This document shows positions 26,185 to 35,810 of a stretch of DNA of 64,000 nucleotides, one piece after another. The notes beneath the pieces are model-generated. The model worked only from the letters and a program-made list of their open reading frames with translations. It was not told the origin of the DNA and did not search any database. The stretch is from Akkermansia muciniphila. GTDB lineage: Bacteria; Verrucomicrobiota; Verrucomicrobiia; Verrucomicrobiales; DEV007. Position 1 is the stretch's first letter, and every line of letters starts with the position of its first letter. Position numbers and translations under genes: made by a program. Where the stretch lies: positions 177,017-241,016 of the forward strand of contig CAMCXS010000001.1 in assembly GCA_945883495.1 (NCBI GenBank), written 5' to 3'.

Positions 26185-27659
26185 GCTTGGGCCGCTTTCT
26201 CGGCGACGAGTTCGTTGGTGAAGTAGTCTTCGGGTTTCTTGTGAATCAAGGTCGGCCCCTCTTCGTCACGGCGTCCCCGGCGAATGGCCATCAATCCCAA
26301 CTGGGCAACGAAAGAAATGTTCGACAGCCCAATCAAGAACCAGCCGATAGCCAGAGCCGCCAGATAAGGCTTGCCCCGCTCCACCGCAGTGGTGAATTCC
26401 TCGGTGTAATTGCCGATCACGTAACCTTGCGCCAAGCCGGCGAAAATCATGAAGGCTGCAATCGCTCCGACACCATAGGCCGAAAACCAGAAATGGAAGC
26501 GGATCATTTGTCCGTTGGGCCACTCACAACCGACCACCCGGGGAACGATAAAGTAGATGGCCCCGAAGACAGTCATCGTGAAGAAGCCGTAAACGCCAAC
26601 CAGATCCACGCCGCCCTGGGCCTGAGTGAGCTGAAGCGTTTTCCCGACCGGGAACGTAGCAATGATTACGTTCAAGGCGACGCCCACGATGAAGGCGATC
26701 GATCCAAAGAAAGCGAAGCGAAGGGCCGGGCTATAGTTTGCCCACGCCAACTTGCCTTCCATAGTCTTCACCTGATTGTAGAACGCGGCGAGAGCTGGGA
26801 TGAAAAGGAAGATACTCGCCGTGCTGCCGACGGTGGGCAACCAAGCCGGGAGCGGCCCACCCATGTATCGATTCATGCCGGTCCATCCGGTAAAGATCAC
26901 CAGCGTCCAGAAGCCGATGTTCGCCAACGCGTAGCTGAAGACCGGACGTCCTGTCACCTTCGGAACAATATAATAAGATGCCGCCAGAGCAATCGGGGCG
27001 AATACCATGTAGATCATGTTGCTGATGTACCAGGCGTTAATGCCCGCCTTCATCACCGCCGGACCGCTTTCCTGATGGATGAACCCGTTGGCGGTGATGT
27101 AAATCCAGGGAAACCAGAAAATCGAGGCTAAGATATACAATTGGGAAATAAACGCCCCTTTGTCCGAGCGAGACGCGAACATCCCCACGATCCAAATGAC
27201 GATGCTGATATAACTGAGTAGGAGCACGGGCCAGAGTCCTCCGTGAAAGTCCAGCCAGGGCATCGAAGTCCCCCAGCCGAAAAGAATCGACAGCAGCCCC
27301 ACCGAGACCACCAAGTTCCAGACGTGACCGGCCACGACCAAAGTGACGGGATTGCGCAGCACATTGCGGGTCAAACGCGCCATTAGCCAGAGAGCGACGC
27401 CGAACCCAGCCTGCATTGCCCAACCATAAATCAAGGCATTCAGGTGGACCGGATGCAGCCTTCCGTATTGCAAATAAGGAAACCGGTCAACCAGCTCTGG
27501 CACATTGAGCGTCAAGGCACTGAAGAATCCCAGCAATGAGCTCAGTGACAGCCAAGCCGCTGCGCTGGTGAAGAAGAACAGGAGAGGATACCGAAGGGAA
27601 CGATCAATCCGCGCCCGAAGGTGAAGGTCATCGACTGCTGGAAGGGTGTCGGTACTCAT
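26181..27659 (-). CDS. CcoN-like protein lacking the oxidase metal ligands
   Basis: 492 residues with about twelve membrane helices and clear CcoN alignment: the helix II stretch YGRLHPVHLNALIYGW, PKVTGRPVFSY, and RFHFWFSAYG at helix XI. The residues that make a haem-copper oxidase are gone. The CuB histidine of helix VI is Ser213, the CuB pair of helix VII is Asn263-Arg264, the cross-linked tyrosine position is Thr257, and helix X (about 340-372) has no histidine at all. Only His72 of helix II remains. The reading frame is intact and of normal length, so the gene appears selected. It may be a structural or quinol-related partner of its CcoO-like neighbour, but not an oxygen-reducing subunit. 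Confidence 0.86.
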   Translation of the reverse strand: MSTDTLPAVDDLHLRARIDRSLRYPLLFFFTSAAAWLSLSSLLGFFSALTLNVPELVDRFPYLQYGRLHPVHLNALIYGWAMQAGFGVALWLMARLTRNVLRNPVTLVVAGHVWNLVVSVGLLSILFGWGTSMPWLDFHGGLWPVLLLSYISIVIWIVGMFASRSDKGAFISQLYILASIFWFPWIYITANGFIHQESGPAVMKAGINAWYISNMIYMVFAPIALAASYYIVPKVTGRPVFSYALANIGFWTLVIFTGWTGMNRYMGGPLPAWLPTVGSTASIFLFIPALAAFYNQVKTMEGKLAWANYSPALRFAFFGSIAFIVGVALNVIIATFPVGKTLQLTQAQGGVDLVGVYGFFTMTVFGAIYFIVPRVVGCEWPNGQMIRFHFWFSAYGVGAIAAFMIFAGLAQGYVIGNYTEEFTTAVERGKPYLAALAIGWFLIGLSNISFVAQLGLMAIRRGRRDEEGPTLIHKKPEDYFTNELVAEKAAQA

Positions 27660-27666
27660 CAGATGG

Positions 27667-28185
27667 TCAAGGTTGCGGTGCGCCAGTTGCCGGAGCGGGG
27701 GCGGGTGCCGGGGCAGGAGATGAAGTAGGCGGAACCGGCGCGGAGGCAGCAGGCGCGGCGGGCGTCACCGCAGGAGCGGCAGGCGCAGGCGGAGGAGTCG
27801 CGGAAGCAGGGGCAGGAGCCGGTGCAGGTTGCTGAAGCGCGCGCAACGCGGCCTCGCTTCCCGGAACCACCTGGTTGGTGGCGACCGCCACCTTACCCTT
27901 CAATTGAGGGAGAGTCGCCTTCGCCGCCAAGCTGACCGGGACGCGCGCGGATTTACCGGCGGCATCCAGTGCCACGCTCGAGAGCGCGGCAGACTGCTCC
28001 TCGCGAATCTTCATCGATGTCTGCGCCCGTTGAAGCCCCATTTCATCAACGGCGGATTGGCTTGGCCAAAGCAAAGATCCAGCCATGGACAAAAGAGGCG
28101 TGAGCACGGCAAGGCCGACCATCGCGGCAAAGCCAACGACGTAGGCTACAAAACGCTGCACTGGTTTGTCTCCGGGATGAGTCAT
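27667..28185 (-). CDS. Membrane protein with Ala/Pro-rich tail, between actF and the CcoN-like gene
   Basis: 172 residues. A hydrophobic segment at about 11-40 is followed by a charged region and then SARVPVSLAAKATLPQLKGK. The last 60 residues are almost entirely Ala, Pro and Val. No domain recognised. It starts 9 bases after the actF stop and ends 7 bases before the CcoN-like gene, so it belongs to the operon. It may anchor or space the two respiratory modules, an inference from place alone. Confidence 0.55.
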   Translation of the reverse strand: MTHPGDKPVQRFVAYVVGFAAMVGLAVLTPLLSMAGSLLWPSQSAVDEMGLQRAQTSMKIREEQSAALSSVALDAAGKSARVPVSLAAKATLPQLKGKVAVATNQVVPGSEAALRALQQPAPAPAPASATPPPAPAAPAVTPAAPAASAPVPPTSSPAPAPAPAPATGAPQP

Positions 28186-28194
28186 GTTCTCGGA

Positions 28195-29709
28195 TTAGTT
28201 CGCGACGTTGATGGATTCATTGAGCCGTGGGTCACGGCACGGATAGAGACTGACGCCCTTAAGTCTTTCCAGGAACACGTAGGCCAACGTGCATCCCACA
28301 CCGAGGAAGGCGATGACGTCCAAAATCACGGCCTCGCCCGACCAAAGCTTGGGTGTGTTTCCCGCCGTGAGACTGGGAGCACGCTCGGGAATGACGATCC
28401 AGTAGATATCAAGAGCGTGCATCAATAAGCACCAAACTCCGACGAAGGAGATTACACGAGGGTTCTTCTTCACGGGGCGCCAGAGCAGAATCACGAACGG
28501 AATGAAAAAGTGCCCCACCACCAAGACGATGCTGGCGGCGTTCCACCACTCAGCATTCCGCAGCAGATAGAAACGGGTTTCCTCCGCGATGTTCGCATAC
28601 CAGATCAGGAAGAATTGGCTGAAGGCAATGTAAGCCCAGAACACGCAGAAGGCGAAGAGCAGCTTGCCCATGAGATGGTAGTGCTCCAGGCTCACGACCT
28701 TCTGTAGATACCCATTCTCCCGGAGCAAGGTCACCACGATGATCAGAAGCGCCATCGAGTTCAGGGCGGCCCCAGCGAACAGGTAGACCCCCCACATTGT
28801 GGAGAACCACTCGTAGTTCAGCGCCATCAGGAAATCGATCATCAAAAAGGTGAAGCCGACGCCGAAAGGCAGGAGGAAGAAACAGCTCCAGTAACGGCTG
28901 CGGAGGAAAAGACGCTCGCCACCCTCTTTGTCCGTGGTGATCGACCACTTACGCAGCAACCACACCATTAAGATAAAGGCCACCGCATAGAGGATGAGGC
29001 GCAGTTTCGAAGCGTGGAAATACATGTTCCACTTATGGGTCAAGAGGTGATTGCTCTTGTCTTGAATGGCGTGGCGGACCGTCGCCTCAGTCGGCTCGTG
29101 GCGTGTCAGCAACGCTACATTGGCCTCCGCCTCCTTCAAGCGAACCTGCAGTTGCGCGCCTTCACCAGCCGATGACTTCCCGGCGGCGATCAGCTTCTTC
29201 GTGGAATCCACCTTGCCGGTCCATGCATCCAGCTCGTGCTTCCAATGTTCGTGATCCTTCTTCAACGCCGGAGCCACCTCAGGCTCGGTCTTGGCTACCA
29301 AATCCCGGTAGAGCGGTTCGAACTCCCAAAGGTCATCACGAACCTGCGTGAAGAAGAACGGAATCATCAACGCAAAGAGGAATGGAATGAGGCCCGCGAT
29401 GTTCTCCATCTGGCGGCGCACCACGATCCCCCATCCCGAATTCGTGGCGTGGTGCAAAATCGTCCAGAACAACCCACCCACCGCGAGCGTGAAGAAAAAC
29501 GTCACCGCGAACAAGTACGAATAGGAGGCCCAGTCGCCCAACTTCGGCTCTTCGCCGGCGGATCGGCTAAACGAGAACAAAATGATCAACGTGGCCACGA
29601 GGCACACGCCACCGACCAAGCCAAGTAGCCCCTTCAGCAGACCAACCTTGCTGGAATCAAAAAACTCGCCGCCGTCCGGCAGATCTTTCTTGGAAATGTA
29701 TTCGTTCAT
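28195..29709 (-). CDS. actF: Alternative complex III subunit ActF (quinol-binding-type membrane subunit)
   Basis: 504 residues and about ten membrane helices, the layout of ActF/ActC-like subunits without the NrfD name. LILFSFSRSAG and LFWTILHHATNSGWGIVVRRQMENIAGLIPF match the family's first helices. Between helix three and the next, residues about 130-222 form a helical, charged, probably coiled-coil insertion (with KLIAAGKSSAGEGAQLQVRL inside) longer than in typical ActF. The C-terminus has DIYWIVIPE, characteristic of the family. It helps bind menaquinol or proton-pathway residues within ACIII. Confidence 0.86.
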   Translation of the reverse strand: MNEYISKKDLPDGGEFFDSSKVGLLKGLLGLVGGVCLVATLIILFSFSRSAGEEPKLGDWASYSYLFAVTFFFTLAVGGLFWTILHHATNSGWGIVVRRQMENIAGLIPFLFALMIPFFFTQVRDDLWEFEPLYRDLVAKTEPEVAPALKKDHEHWKHELDAWTGKVDSTKKLIAAGKSSAGEGAQLQVRLKEAEANVALLTRHEPTEATVRHAIQDKSNHLLTHKWNMYFHASKLRLILYAVAFILMVWLLRKWSITTDKEGGERLFLRSRYWSCFFLLPFGVGFTFLMIDFLMALNYEWFSTMWGVYLFAGAALNSMALLIIVVTLLRENGYLQKVVSLEHYHLMGKLLFAFCVFWAYIAFSQFFLIWYANIAEETRFYLLRNAEWWNAASIVLVVGHFFIPFVILLWRPVKKNPRVISFVGVWCLLMHALDIYWIVIPERAPSLTAGNTPKLWSGEAVILDVIAFLGVGCTLAYVFLERLKGVSLYPCRDPRLNESINVAN

Positions 29710-29748
29710 CGACTGATTTCGCGAAAATGCTCGCCTTCCGATCTCTTA

Positions 29749-30450
29749 TCAGGACGGGTTGCCTCCAGTGGCGGGCTTTGGAGTGGATGCCTTGGCCTCT
29801 TCGAGGAGTTTCTTAACGGCAGGATCGTTCGGGTCGGCCTTGGCGCTAGCCTGAAGGACGCGCAGGTAAGCGACGATTGCCCATCGATCCTCCACCGAAA
29901 CGCTGCCGCTGTAGGGCCCCATCAAGCCCTTACCGTTGGTGATCGTCCAGAACACTTGCCCGTCGGGAAGCGCGCGCACCCGGTCATCCACGAGATTGGC
30001 TGTCGCAGGCATCATGCCGCCGGTCCAATACGGGCCGACCACCCCCTTGCCGTCACCACCGAGGCCGTGACAGACGGCGCAATAAATGCCAAAGCGTTGC
30101 TTTCCTCGCTCCAATAAGGCTTCATCGACCTTAACCTGCTTGGGAAACCCCTCACCGAAGTAGTCCCCATAACGGCCACTGCGAAAGTAACTCGTGGGAA
30201 GGTCGCTCCCATCAGGGGCCGACGTCGTGCTCGGAACTCGCGTGCCCATTGCGATGGTGTTGGCGACCGGACGGCGATTGCCATGGCCATCCGCAAAGAA
30301 ATCGCTAGCCGCCTGAAACCTCAACTTGGGCTGGTGATCCATGTCCTGGAACACCTCAACCGGATTGTTCGTGGACTTCTGCCCCTTCCAGCCGAACAGG
30401 CCGACGCAGAGAACCGCCACCGAGAAATATACCAAAAGAAACCAACGCAT
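29749..30450 (-). CDS. actE: Alternative complex III subunit ActE (monohaem cytochrome c)
   Basis: 233 residues with an N-terminal hydrophobic segment that contains a possible lipobox (VLCVG, Cys15), and one haem motif Cys124, Cys127, His128 in IYCAVCHGLGGDGKG. A methionine in RALPDG...GKGLMGPYSG and the terminal helix DRWAIVAYLRVLQ complete the class I cytochrome fold. It would relay electrons from the ActA/ActB haem and iron-sulfur relay to the soluble or membrane cytochromes of the operon. It lies 24 bases downstream of actD. Confidence 0.85.
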   Translation of the reverse strand: MRWFLLVYFSVAVLCVGLFGWKGQKSTNNPVEVFQDMDHQPKLRFQAASDFFADGHGNRRPVANTIAMGTRVPSTTSAPDGSDLPTSYFRSGRYGDYFGEGFPKQVKVDEALLERGKQRFGIYCAVCHGLGGDGKGVVGPYWTGGMMPATANLVDDRVRALPDGQVFWTITNGKGLMGPYSGSVSVEDRWAIVAYLRVLQASAKADPNDPAVKKLLEEAKASTPKPATGGNPS

Positions 30451-30474
30451 GTCGTCGAACCTTCCGATTGCTGC

Positions 30475-31041
30475 TTACAGTTCTTCCTCCACCAACTCCA
30501 CCTGCTTTGCCCCAATGGACTGCAGGAACTCCCGAGTCCCCTCCCGGGCAAATTTGGGGTCGCGAGCTTCGACCGAAATGATGAACTTGTCGTCGGAGAA
30601 TCCCGTGAAAAGCTTCGACTCAAACAACGGGTGATGAAGCCGCGGAAGGCGGATAATCACCAGGAGCGAGAAGAGAATCGTAAAGGCGGAAAATAGAATC
30701 GTAAGCTCGAACGTCACCGGGAAGAAGGCGGGGATCGTGAAAAGATTATCCGGCTTGCCTTGAACGATCGTCGGGTAGAGACCGACCTGCGTTCCAAACT
30801 GAAGCACAAGCGCGGTGAGCGACCCCATCAAACCACCGCAGAAAACGATCCGCGAAAGATAGGAGGGCCCCAAGCCCATGGCCGCATCCATGCCGTGGAT
30901 TGGGAACGGCGAATGCACGTCCCAACGGCGATAGCCATATTCCTTCATCGCCTTGGCCGCTTCGTAGACCGACGCGGCGGTGTCGAACTCCGCCACATAG
31001 CCCCAGGTGCGCTTGACTTTGTCTTCAGTGCTCACGGACAT
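30475..31041 (-). CDS. actD: Alternative complex III subunit ActD
   Basis: 188 residues from MSVSTEDKVKR, with an in-frame ATG three codons earlier. DUF3341-type: GYVAEFDTAASVYEAAKAMKE followed by YRRWDVHSPFPIHGMDAAMG, then two membrane helices with FPVTFELTILFSAF in between, then the ferredoxin-like C-terminal DDKFIISVEARD. ActD holds the cytochrome and membrane subunits together and has no cofactor. Its order within actABCDEF is canonical. Confidence 0.88.
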   Translation of the reverse strand: MSVSTEDKVKRTWGYVAEFDTAASVYEAAKAMKEYGYRRWDVHSPFPIHGMDAAMGLGPSYLSRIVFCGGLMGSLTALVLQFGTQVGLYPTIVQGKPDNLFTIPAFFPVTFELTILFSAFTILFSLLVIIRLPRLHHPLFESKLFTGFSDDKFIISVEARDPKFAREGTREFLQSIGAKQVELVEEEL

Positions 31042-31057
31042 GAATCTCAATGATTTC

Positions 31058-32452
31058 TCAATGCGCAGGATGATAATGCGGATCCGACTGCGGCAGGACG
31101 CCCTTCACCTCGCTGATCGCGATCATCGGCAAGAAACGGATGAACATCGCGAACAAGAAGAGGAACAAACCATGCGAGCCCACGAACATCGCGATTTCCA
31201 CCCAGGTCGGCTCATAATAGCCCCACTGACCCGGAAGGAAGTCCCGAGCGAGCGTGGTCGCGATGATCACGAAGCGCTCATACCACATCCCGGTGTTGAC
31301 GCACATGCACACACACATGACCACGACTAGATTCTTGCGGCACCACGGAATCCAGAACGCCTGCGGAGCGATTACGTTACAGAACATCATCGTCCAGTAG
31401 GACCAAACATAGGGACCGCTCACCGTCCGCATATGGAAAGCGTCCACTTCGAAGGGGTTGCCTCCATAAAAGGCGATGAAAAGCTCCATCAGATAAGCAT
31501 AACCAACAATCGTTCCCGTCAGAACGATGATCTTCGTCATGTTATCGATATGCTTTGGCGTCAACATGTCGTGCAGGCCGTAGATCGCCCGGCACGGAAT
31601 CATGAGGGTCAACACCATCGCGAAGCCGCCGAAGATAGCGCCCGCCACGAAGTAGGGCGGGAAAATCGTGGTGTGCCAGCCCGGAACCACCGAGGTAGCG
31701 AAGTCGAAGGAAACGACTGAGTGAACCGACAACACCAGAGGCGTGGAAAGGGCGGCCAAGAGCAAGTAGCCCATCTCATAGTGGCGCCACTGACGGTTTC
31801 CTCCGCGCCAGCCGAGGGCGAAGATTCCGTAGAGGGCCTTCTTCAACCCCGGCTTGCACCGGTCCCGAAGAGTGGCGAGATCCGGAATCAACCCGATATA
31901 CCAGAAGATCACGGACACAGTGAAGTAGGTGCTCACCGCGAATACGTCCCAAAGCAGGGGCGACTTGAAGTTCTGCCAGATCGCATTGGCATTCGGCACC
32001 GGAGCCAGGAACCACACCATCCAGAATCGGCCGACGTGGAACCCCGGATAAATGCCGGCACACACCACGGCGAACAGCGTCATGGCCTCCGCCGCGCGGT
32101 TCACCGACGTTCGCCACTTTTGGCGGGTCAGGAAAAGGATCGCCGAAATCAGCGTTCCGGCGTGACCGATCCCGATCCAGAAAACGAAGTTCGTAATGTC
32201 CCAGCCCCAAGCGATCGGCTGATTCAAGCCCCAGACGCCCACCCCGGTCGCCACGAGGTAGACCAAGGTAAACAAGAGCACCAAGCTCAACAAGGCGCCC
32301 GGAATCGCCACCAACCACCAGATCGGCGGCTGTCCGTTTTCCACCACGCCGCAAATGCGGTTGGTGATCCACTTGTAATCCCGGCCGCTGAGGACGAGCG
32401 GCTCGCGCGCCACGCCCCGGAGATCTTGCTCAGCTGAAACTTGTGTAGACAT
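31058..32452 (-). CDS. actC: Alternative complex III subunit ActC (NrfD-like quinol-oxidising subunit)
   Basis: 464 residues, NrfD/PsrC family, about ten membrane helices. Visible family marks include [55 protein letters not shown] and FAGAI-type helix ends. The His-rich and acidic residues close to the periplasmic end of the first four-helix bundle are the usual quinol site. It oxidises menaquinol and passes electrons to ActB. It lies between actB and actD with short gaps of about 20 and 16 bases. Confidence 0.92.
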   Translation of the reverse strand: MSTQVSAEQDLRGVAREPLVLSGRDYKWITNRICGVVENGQPPIWWLVAIPGALLSLVLLFTLVYLVATGVGVWGLNQPIAWGWDITNFVFWIGIGHAGTLISAILFLTRQKWRTSVNRAAEAMTLFAVVCAGIYPGFHVGRFWMVWFLAPVPNANAIWQNFKSPLLWDVFAVSTYFTVSVIFWYIGLIPDLATLRDRCKPGLKKALYGIFALGWRGGNRQWRHYEMGYLLLAALSTPLVLSVHSVVSFDFATSVVPGWHTTIFPPYFVAGAIFGGFAMVLTLMIPCRAIYGLHDMLTPKHIDNMTKIIVLTGTIVGYAYLMELFIAFYGGNPFEVDAFHMRTVSGPYVWSYWTMMFCNVIAPQAFWIPWCRKNLVVVMCVCMCVNTGMWYERFVIIATTLARDFLPGQWGYYEPTWVEIAMFVGSHGLFLFLFAMFIRFLPMIAISEVKGVLPQSDPHYHPAH

Positions 32453-32473
32453 CGAAAAATAGACTGGCGGATA

Positions 32474-35400
32474 TCAATGGCTCCCAGCGCTTGCTTTGCC
32501 GACATGCTCGGCACCGGGCATCTTCGGGTTGGGGTTACGGACCCGGGCGAGATAACTCGTGCGAGGCCGTGTGCCAATATATTTCAGAAGATCGTAGTTT
32601 CTTGGGTCCTCCTTGATCTTCACCACCGGGTCCTTCTCGTCCCGGAGGTTGCCGAAGGTGATCGCGTGGCTCTGGCAAGCGTCCTGACAAGCAGTGGTCA
32701 CCGAACCCGTGGGCACCTTGACGTCGCGGCTGTCGCGCGCCTTCGCCTTGGCATCGATCTTGGCCGCCTGAATGCGCTGCACGCAGTAGGTACACTTCTC
32801 GATCACCCCACGCATCCGGACGGTCACGTTCGGGTTCTTCTGCAGCTTCAGGCTGGTCATTCCCAGACCTTCGGCCGGAGCTAGTGGTCCAAGATAAAAG
32901 TCGCTCGTCCGGCGCTTGTTGTAATCGAAATAGTTGAACCGGCGTGCCTTGTAGGGGCAGTTGTTCGCGCAGTAACGAGTTCCGATACAACGGTTGTAGG
33001 CCATCGAGTTCAGGCCATCATCCGAGTGCACCGTTGCGTTCACCGGACAGACGGTCTCGCAGGGCGCGTATTCGCAATGCACGCACGCAACGGGTTGCGT
33101 GAGCATTTCCACGGCATCGTCGTCATGCGCCGGACGTCCGCGCCCCTCGGGCACGTAGACTCGTTGCGCCGTCATCCCCTCTTTCTCGCGCGGACTGGAG
33201 AAATACCGGTCCATGCGGATCCAGTGCATCTCGCGGCCATTGATGACCTGCTCCTTACCGACCACCGGAATGTTGTTCTCGGCCTGGCAAGCGATCGTGC
33301 AAGCGTTGCAACCGGTGCAGGTGTTAAGATCGATCGTCATCCCCCACTGGTGGTTCTCATCCACCGTGAAGCGGCCATCCAAGGGAGCGCCTTTCTGCGA
33401 TTCGTTGGACCGGAAATAATCCGGCCCCTCATAAAGCGGGATGTTCGGCGGGATATGCCCATCCATCCCCTGGTTGTAGGAGAAGTTTTTCCAATCCTCC
33501 CCGTGGCCCTTGACGACAAATTCTTCGTAGGCCGCCGCCGTATTCTCGCGAACGATGGCCCGGCCCTCCATGCTCCAGTGGATCGCGGTGGGCGCCAACG
33601 CATACTTGGCTCCGGTGCGCGTCACCTTGGCTCCGACCGTGATCAGCTCGCCTTGCTTGCGCAGTAGTGGGTAAACGTTGAACCCCGTCCCCTCACCCAC
33701 CCGGCCAGCGACTTCCTGTCCGTAGCCAAGTTCCACTTGAATCGTGAAATCGGCCTGACCAGGCAAACGGAATGCGGGAACCTCCACGGCGCTTCCGTCC
33801 GCTCCCTTGATCGAAATCATTTGGCCGTCATGAGTCACCCCGAGCGCATCGGCCGTGGTCAAACTCATCAGCGCGGCGTTGTCCCAGGTCAGCTTGCTGA
33901 TCGGGTCCGGGATTTCCTGCAGCCAGGAATTGTTGATGAACCGGCCATCCCACACGTGAGAACTTGGCGTCAACACCACCTCGATCGATTCTGGTCCGGG
34001 GAAGTCAGCCACCTGGACCAACTCCAATCCAAGCGCGGCCGACGCTGCTGGCGCAGTCGATGGGGCATACTTAGTCCCTTTCGCGAATCCGTCGCGCAAG
34101 GCCAAGCCCCAAGCCAGCTCCATGTCTCCGTTGACCATTGCGGCAAAGGTCTTGCGGACCGCTGCATAGCCAGTGTCTTCCGCCGGAACGGGAACACCAC
34201 CCGTGGCCGCCGTCGCGGCAGGAGCCGCCGGTGCCGGGAACAACTTCAAAAGCAGATGCAGCTCGGACCAACCGTTGAAGAGCGGTTGAATCATCGGCTG
34301 AACGATCGAAACCACGCCGGATGCGGATCGAACATCGCCCCAGGCTTCCAAATAGTGAGCTCCAGGAATGTGCCATGTCGCACCGCGCCCGGTCGCGTTG
34401 TGCCGCACGCCGAGATGCACCAAGCTCTTCAACTTGGCGACGGATTCACCCCACTTCGCCTCGACCGGCGCGTCGTAAGCGGGATCGCACGGAGTTGTCA
34501 CCACGACATTTTCTACTGCGCCAGAACGGATCGCGGCCGTCAGCGCCTCGATCCCCGGCAGCGGCTTCGCACCGCTGCGGACCAACTGCAGCGGCCCGGA
34601 AGCACCTTGGATCGCGCCGAGAGCTTGGTTGATCAGGCCGACGATCAAATGCACAGCCACCGGCTGCCGTGATCCGGCTACGACCAGGGAATGCCCCTTC
34701 TTCGATTTCAGGTCCGCCGCGCATTCCTTGACCCAAGCGCTGTCGATGAGGTCACGCGCCAAACCGAGCTTGGCCGCCAACGGCGCCACCTGGGCCCCGA
34801 GCCCCAATTCCTCGGCCAGCAAGACCGCAACCTTGATGACTTGGCTCGACGCCAAGCGCATGCGGTGATCCGCGACCCCGCCCGTCAGGGTGAACGCCGG
34901 TTCCACCACATAGAGACGCGCCATCGGCTTTTCGGGATTGCGACGACTCGCCCAGCGCCCCTTGGCGCTTTCTCCCTGCGGATCCAATCCGAGGAAGTCG
35001 GCGTCCAGCGCCAGAATCCGATCCGCTTTGTCGAACACCGGCAACGCGGAAACTCCCGCCCCCCACAAGCGCGTTTCCGCTTCTCGGCGATACACCGGCA
35101 GCAACGGCTCGTATTCGTAAACTTTCAGCCCTGGATACGCCTTGGTCAGCTCGGCGAGCAAGCGTTCCCGGGTTGGCGAAGTCGAGGCGCCAACGAGAAG
35201 AGCAGACTTCGCCCCCTTCGCCGCACGCAATGGCTGCAAAAATCCCTGCTCGAACTCGGCGACAAATGCCTCTTCGGCGATCATCTGCCCTTCCTTGCGG
35301 AAAGCGGTCGAGCGATCCGGATCGTAAAGATCAAGAATTGAAGCCTGCGTAAAGACGTCGCTACCGCCAAGCCATCCGGGGTGCAGGCGATTGCCCTCCA

Positions 35401-35782
35401 CCTTCGTCGGGCGCCCTTCGTACGTCGTCACCACCAGCGGGACGCAACCATCCGCCACTGGACGAGCCGAACTATAATAAAGAGGGCGCCCTGGAATCTG
35501 CTCCTCAACGTGTTTGTTGAAGGGAATAATGAACTGATCTGGGCGACGGCAACCCGCCAAGCCGAGACCCGCCAAAGAGGCGGACGCCCCCATGTACTTT
35601 AAGAAATTGCGTCGCGTGCTTTCGTCCGCGTCAGGACCCGAAACCTCAGCAGCTCCCCGAGGGAACTCCCGTTCCAACCATTCGCGAAACTCCGGCGTGT
35701 CCTGCAGTTCGTCAAAACTGCGCCAGTAGGTACGGCTTCCAGACTCCGCTTCCGCTTCAGGATGATACCACTTCCGTTTCAT
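32474..35782 (-). CDS. actB: Alternative complex III subunit ActB (Mo-oxidoreductase-like and iron-sulfur fusion)
   Basis: 1102 residues. A twin-arginine signal (Arg57-Arg58, RRNFLKYMG) precedes a lipobox with Cys78, so the protein is exported folded and lipid-anchored. The first about 750 residues resemble a molybdopterin oxidoreductase without the cofactor, as known for ActB. The C-terminal third holds four iron-sulfur cysteine groups: CTGCNACTIAC, CVHCEYAPCETVCP, CIGTRYCANNCPYK and CTYCVQ. These give three [4Fe-4S] and one [3Fe-4S] cluster in characterised ACIII. It carries electrons from ActC to ActA/ActE. Longer than typical ActB by about 80-100 residues. Confidence 0.93.
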   Translation of the reverse strand: MKRKWYHPEAEAESGSRTYWRSFDELQDTPEFREWLEREFPRGAAEVSGPDADESTRRNFLKYMGASASLAGLGLAGCRRPDQFIIPFNKHVEEQIPGRPLYYSSARPVADGCVPLVVTTYEGRPTKVEGNRLHPGWLGGSDVFTQASILDLYDPDRSTAFRKEGQMIAEEAFVAEFEQGFLQPLRAAKGAKSALLVGASTSPTRERLLAELTKAYPGLKVYEYEPLLPVYRREAETRLWGAGVSALPVFDKADRILALDADFLGLDPQGESAKGRWASRRNPEKPMARLYVVEPAFTLTGGVADHRMRLASSQVIKVAVLLAEELGLGAQVAPLAAKLGLARDLIDSAWVKECAADLKSKKGHSLVVAGSRQPVAVHLIVGLINQALGAIQGASGPLQLVRSGAKPLPGIEALTAAIRSGAVENVVVTTPCDPAYDAPVEAKWGESVAKLKSLVHLGVRHNATGRGATWHIPGAHYLEAWGDVRSASGVVSIVQPMIQPLFNGWSELHLLLKLFPAPAAPAATAATGGVPVPAEDTGYAAVRKTFAAMVNGDMELAWGLALRDGFAKGTKYAPSTAPAASAALGLELVQVADFPGPESIEVVLTPSSHVWDGRFINNSWLQEIPDPISKLTWDNAALMSLTTADALGVTHDGQMISIKGADGSAVEVPAFRLPGQADFTIQVELGYGQEVAGRVGEGTGFNVYPLLRKQGELITVGAKVTRTGAKYALAPTAIHWSMEGRAIVRENTAAAYEEFVVKGHGEDWKNFSYNQGMDGHIPPNIPLYEGPDYFRSNESQKGAPLDGRFTVDENHQWGMTIDLNTCTGCNACTIACQAENNIPVVGKEQVINGREMHWIRMDRYFSSPREKEGMTAQRVYVPEGRGRPAHDDDAVEMLTQPVACVHCEYAPCETVCPVNATVHSDDGLNSMAYNRCIGTRYCANNCPYKARRFNYFDYNKRRTSDFYLGPLAPAEGLGMTSLKLQKNPNVTVRMRGVIEKCTYCVQRIQAAKIDAKAKARDSRDVKVPTGSVTTACQDACQSHAITFGNLRDEKDPVVKIKEDPRNYDLLKYIGTRPRTSYLARVRNPNPKMPGAEHVGKASAGSH

Positions 35783-35810
35783 TCAGAAATTCTCTGGTTG
35801 GTGCCCGACC

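Noticed and set aside
26181..27659. Pseudogene call for the CcoN-like gene
   Set aside because: The frame is full-length, conserved outside the metal sites and overlapped by the next gene's start, so decay is unlikely.
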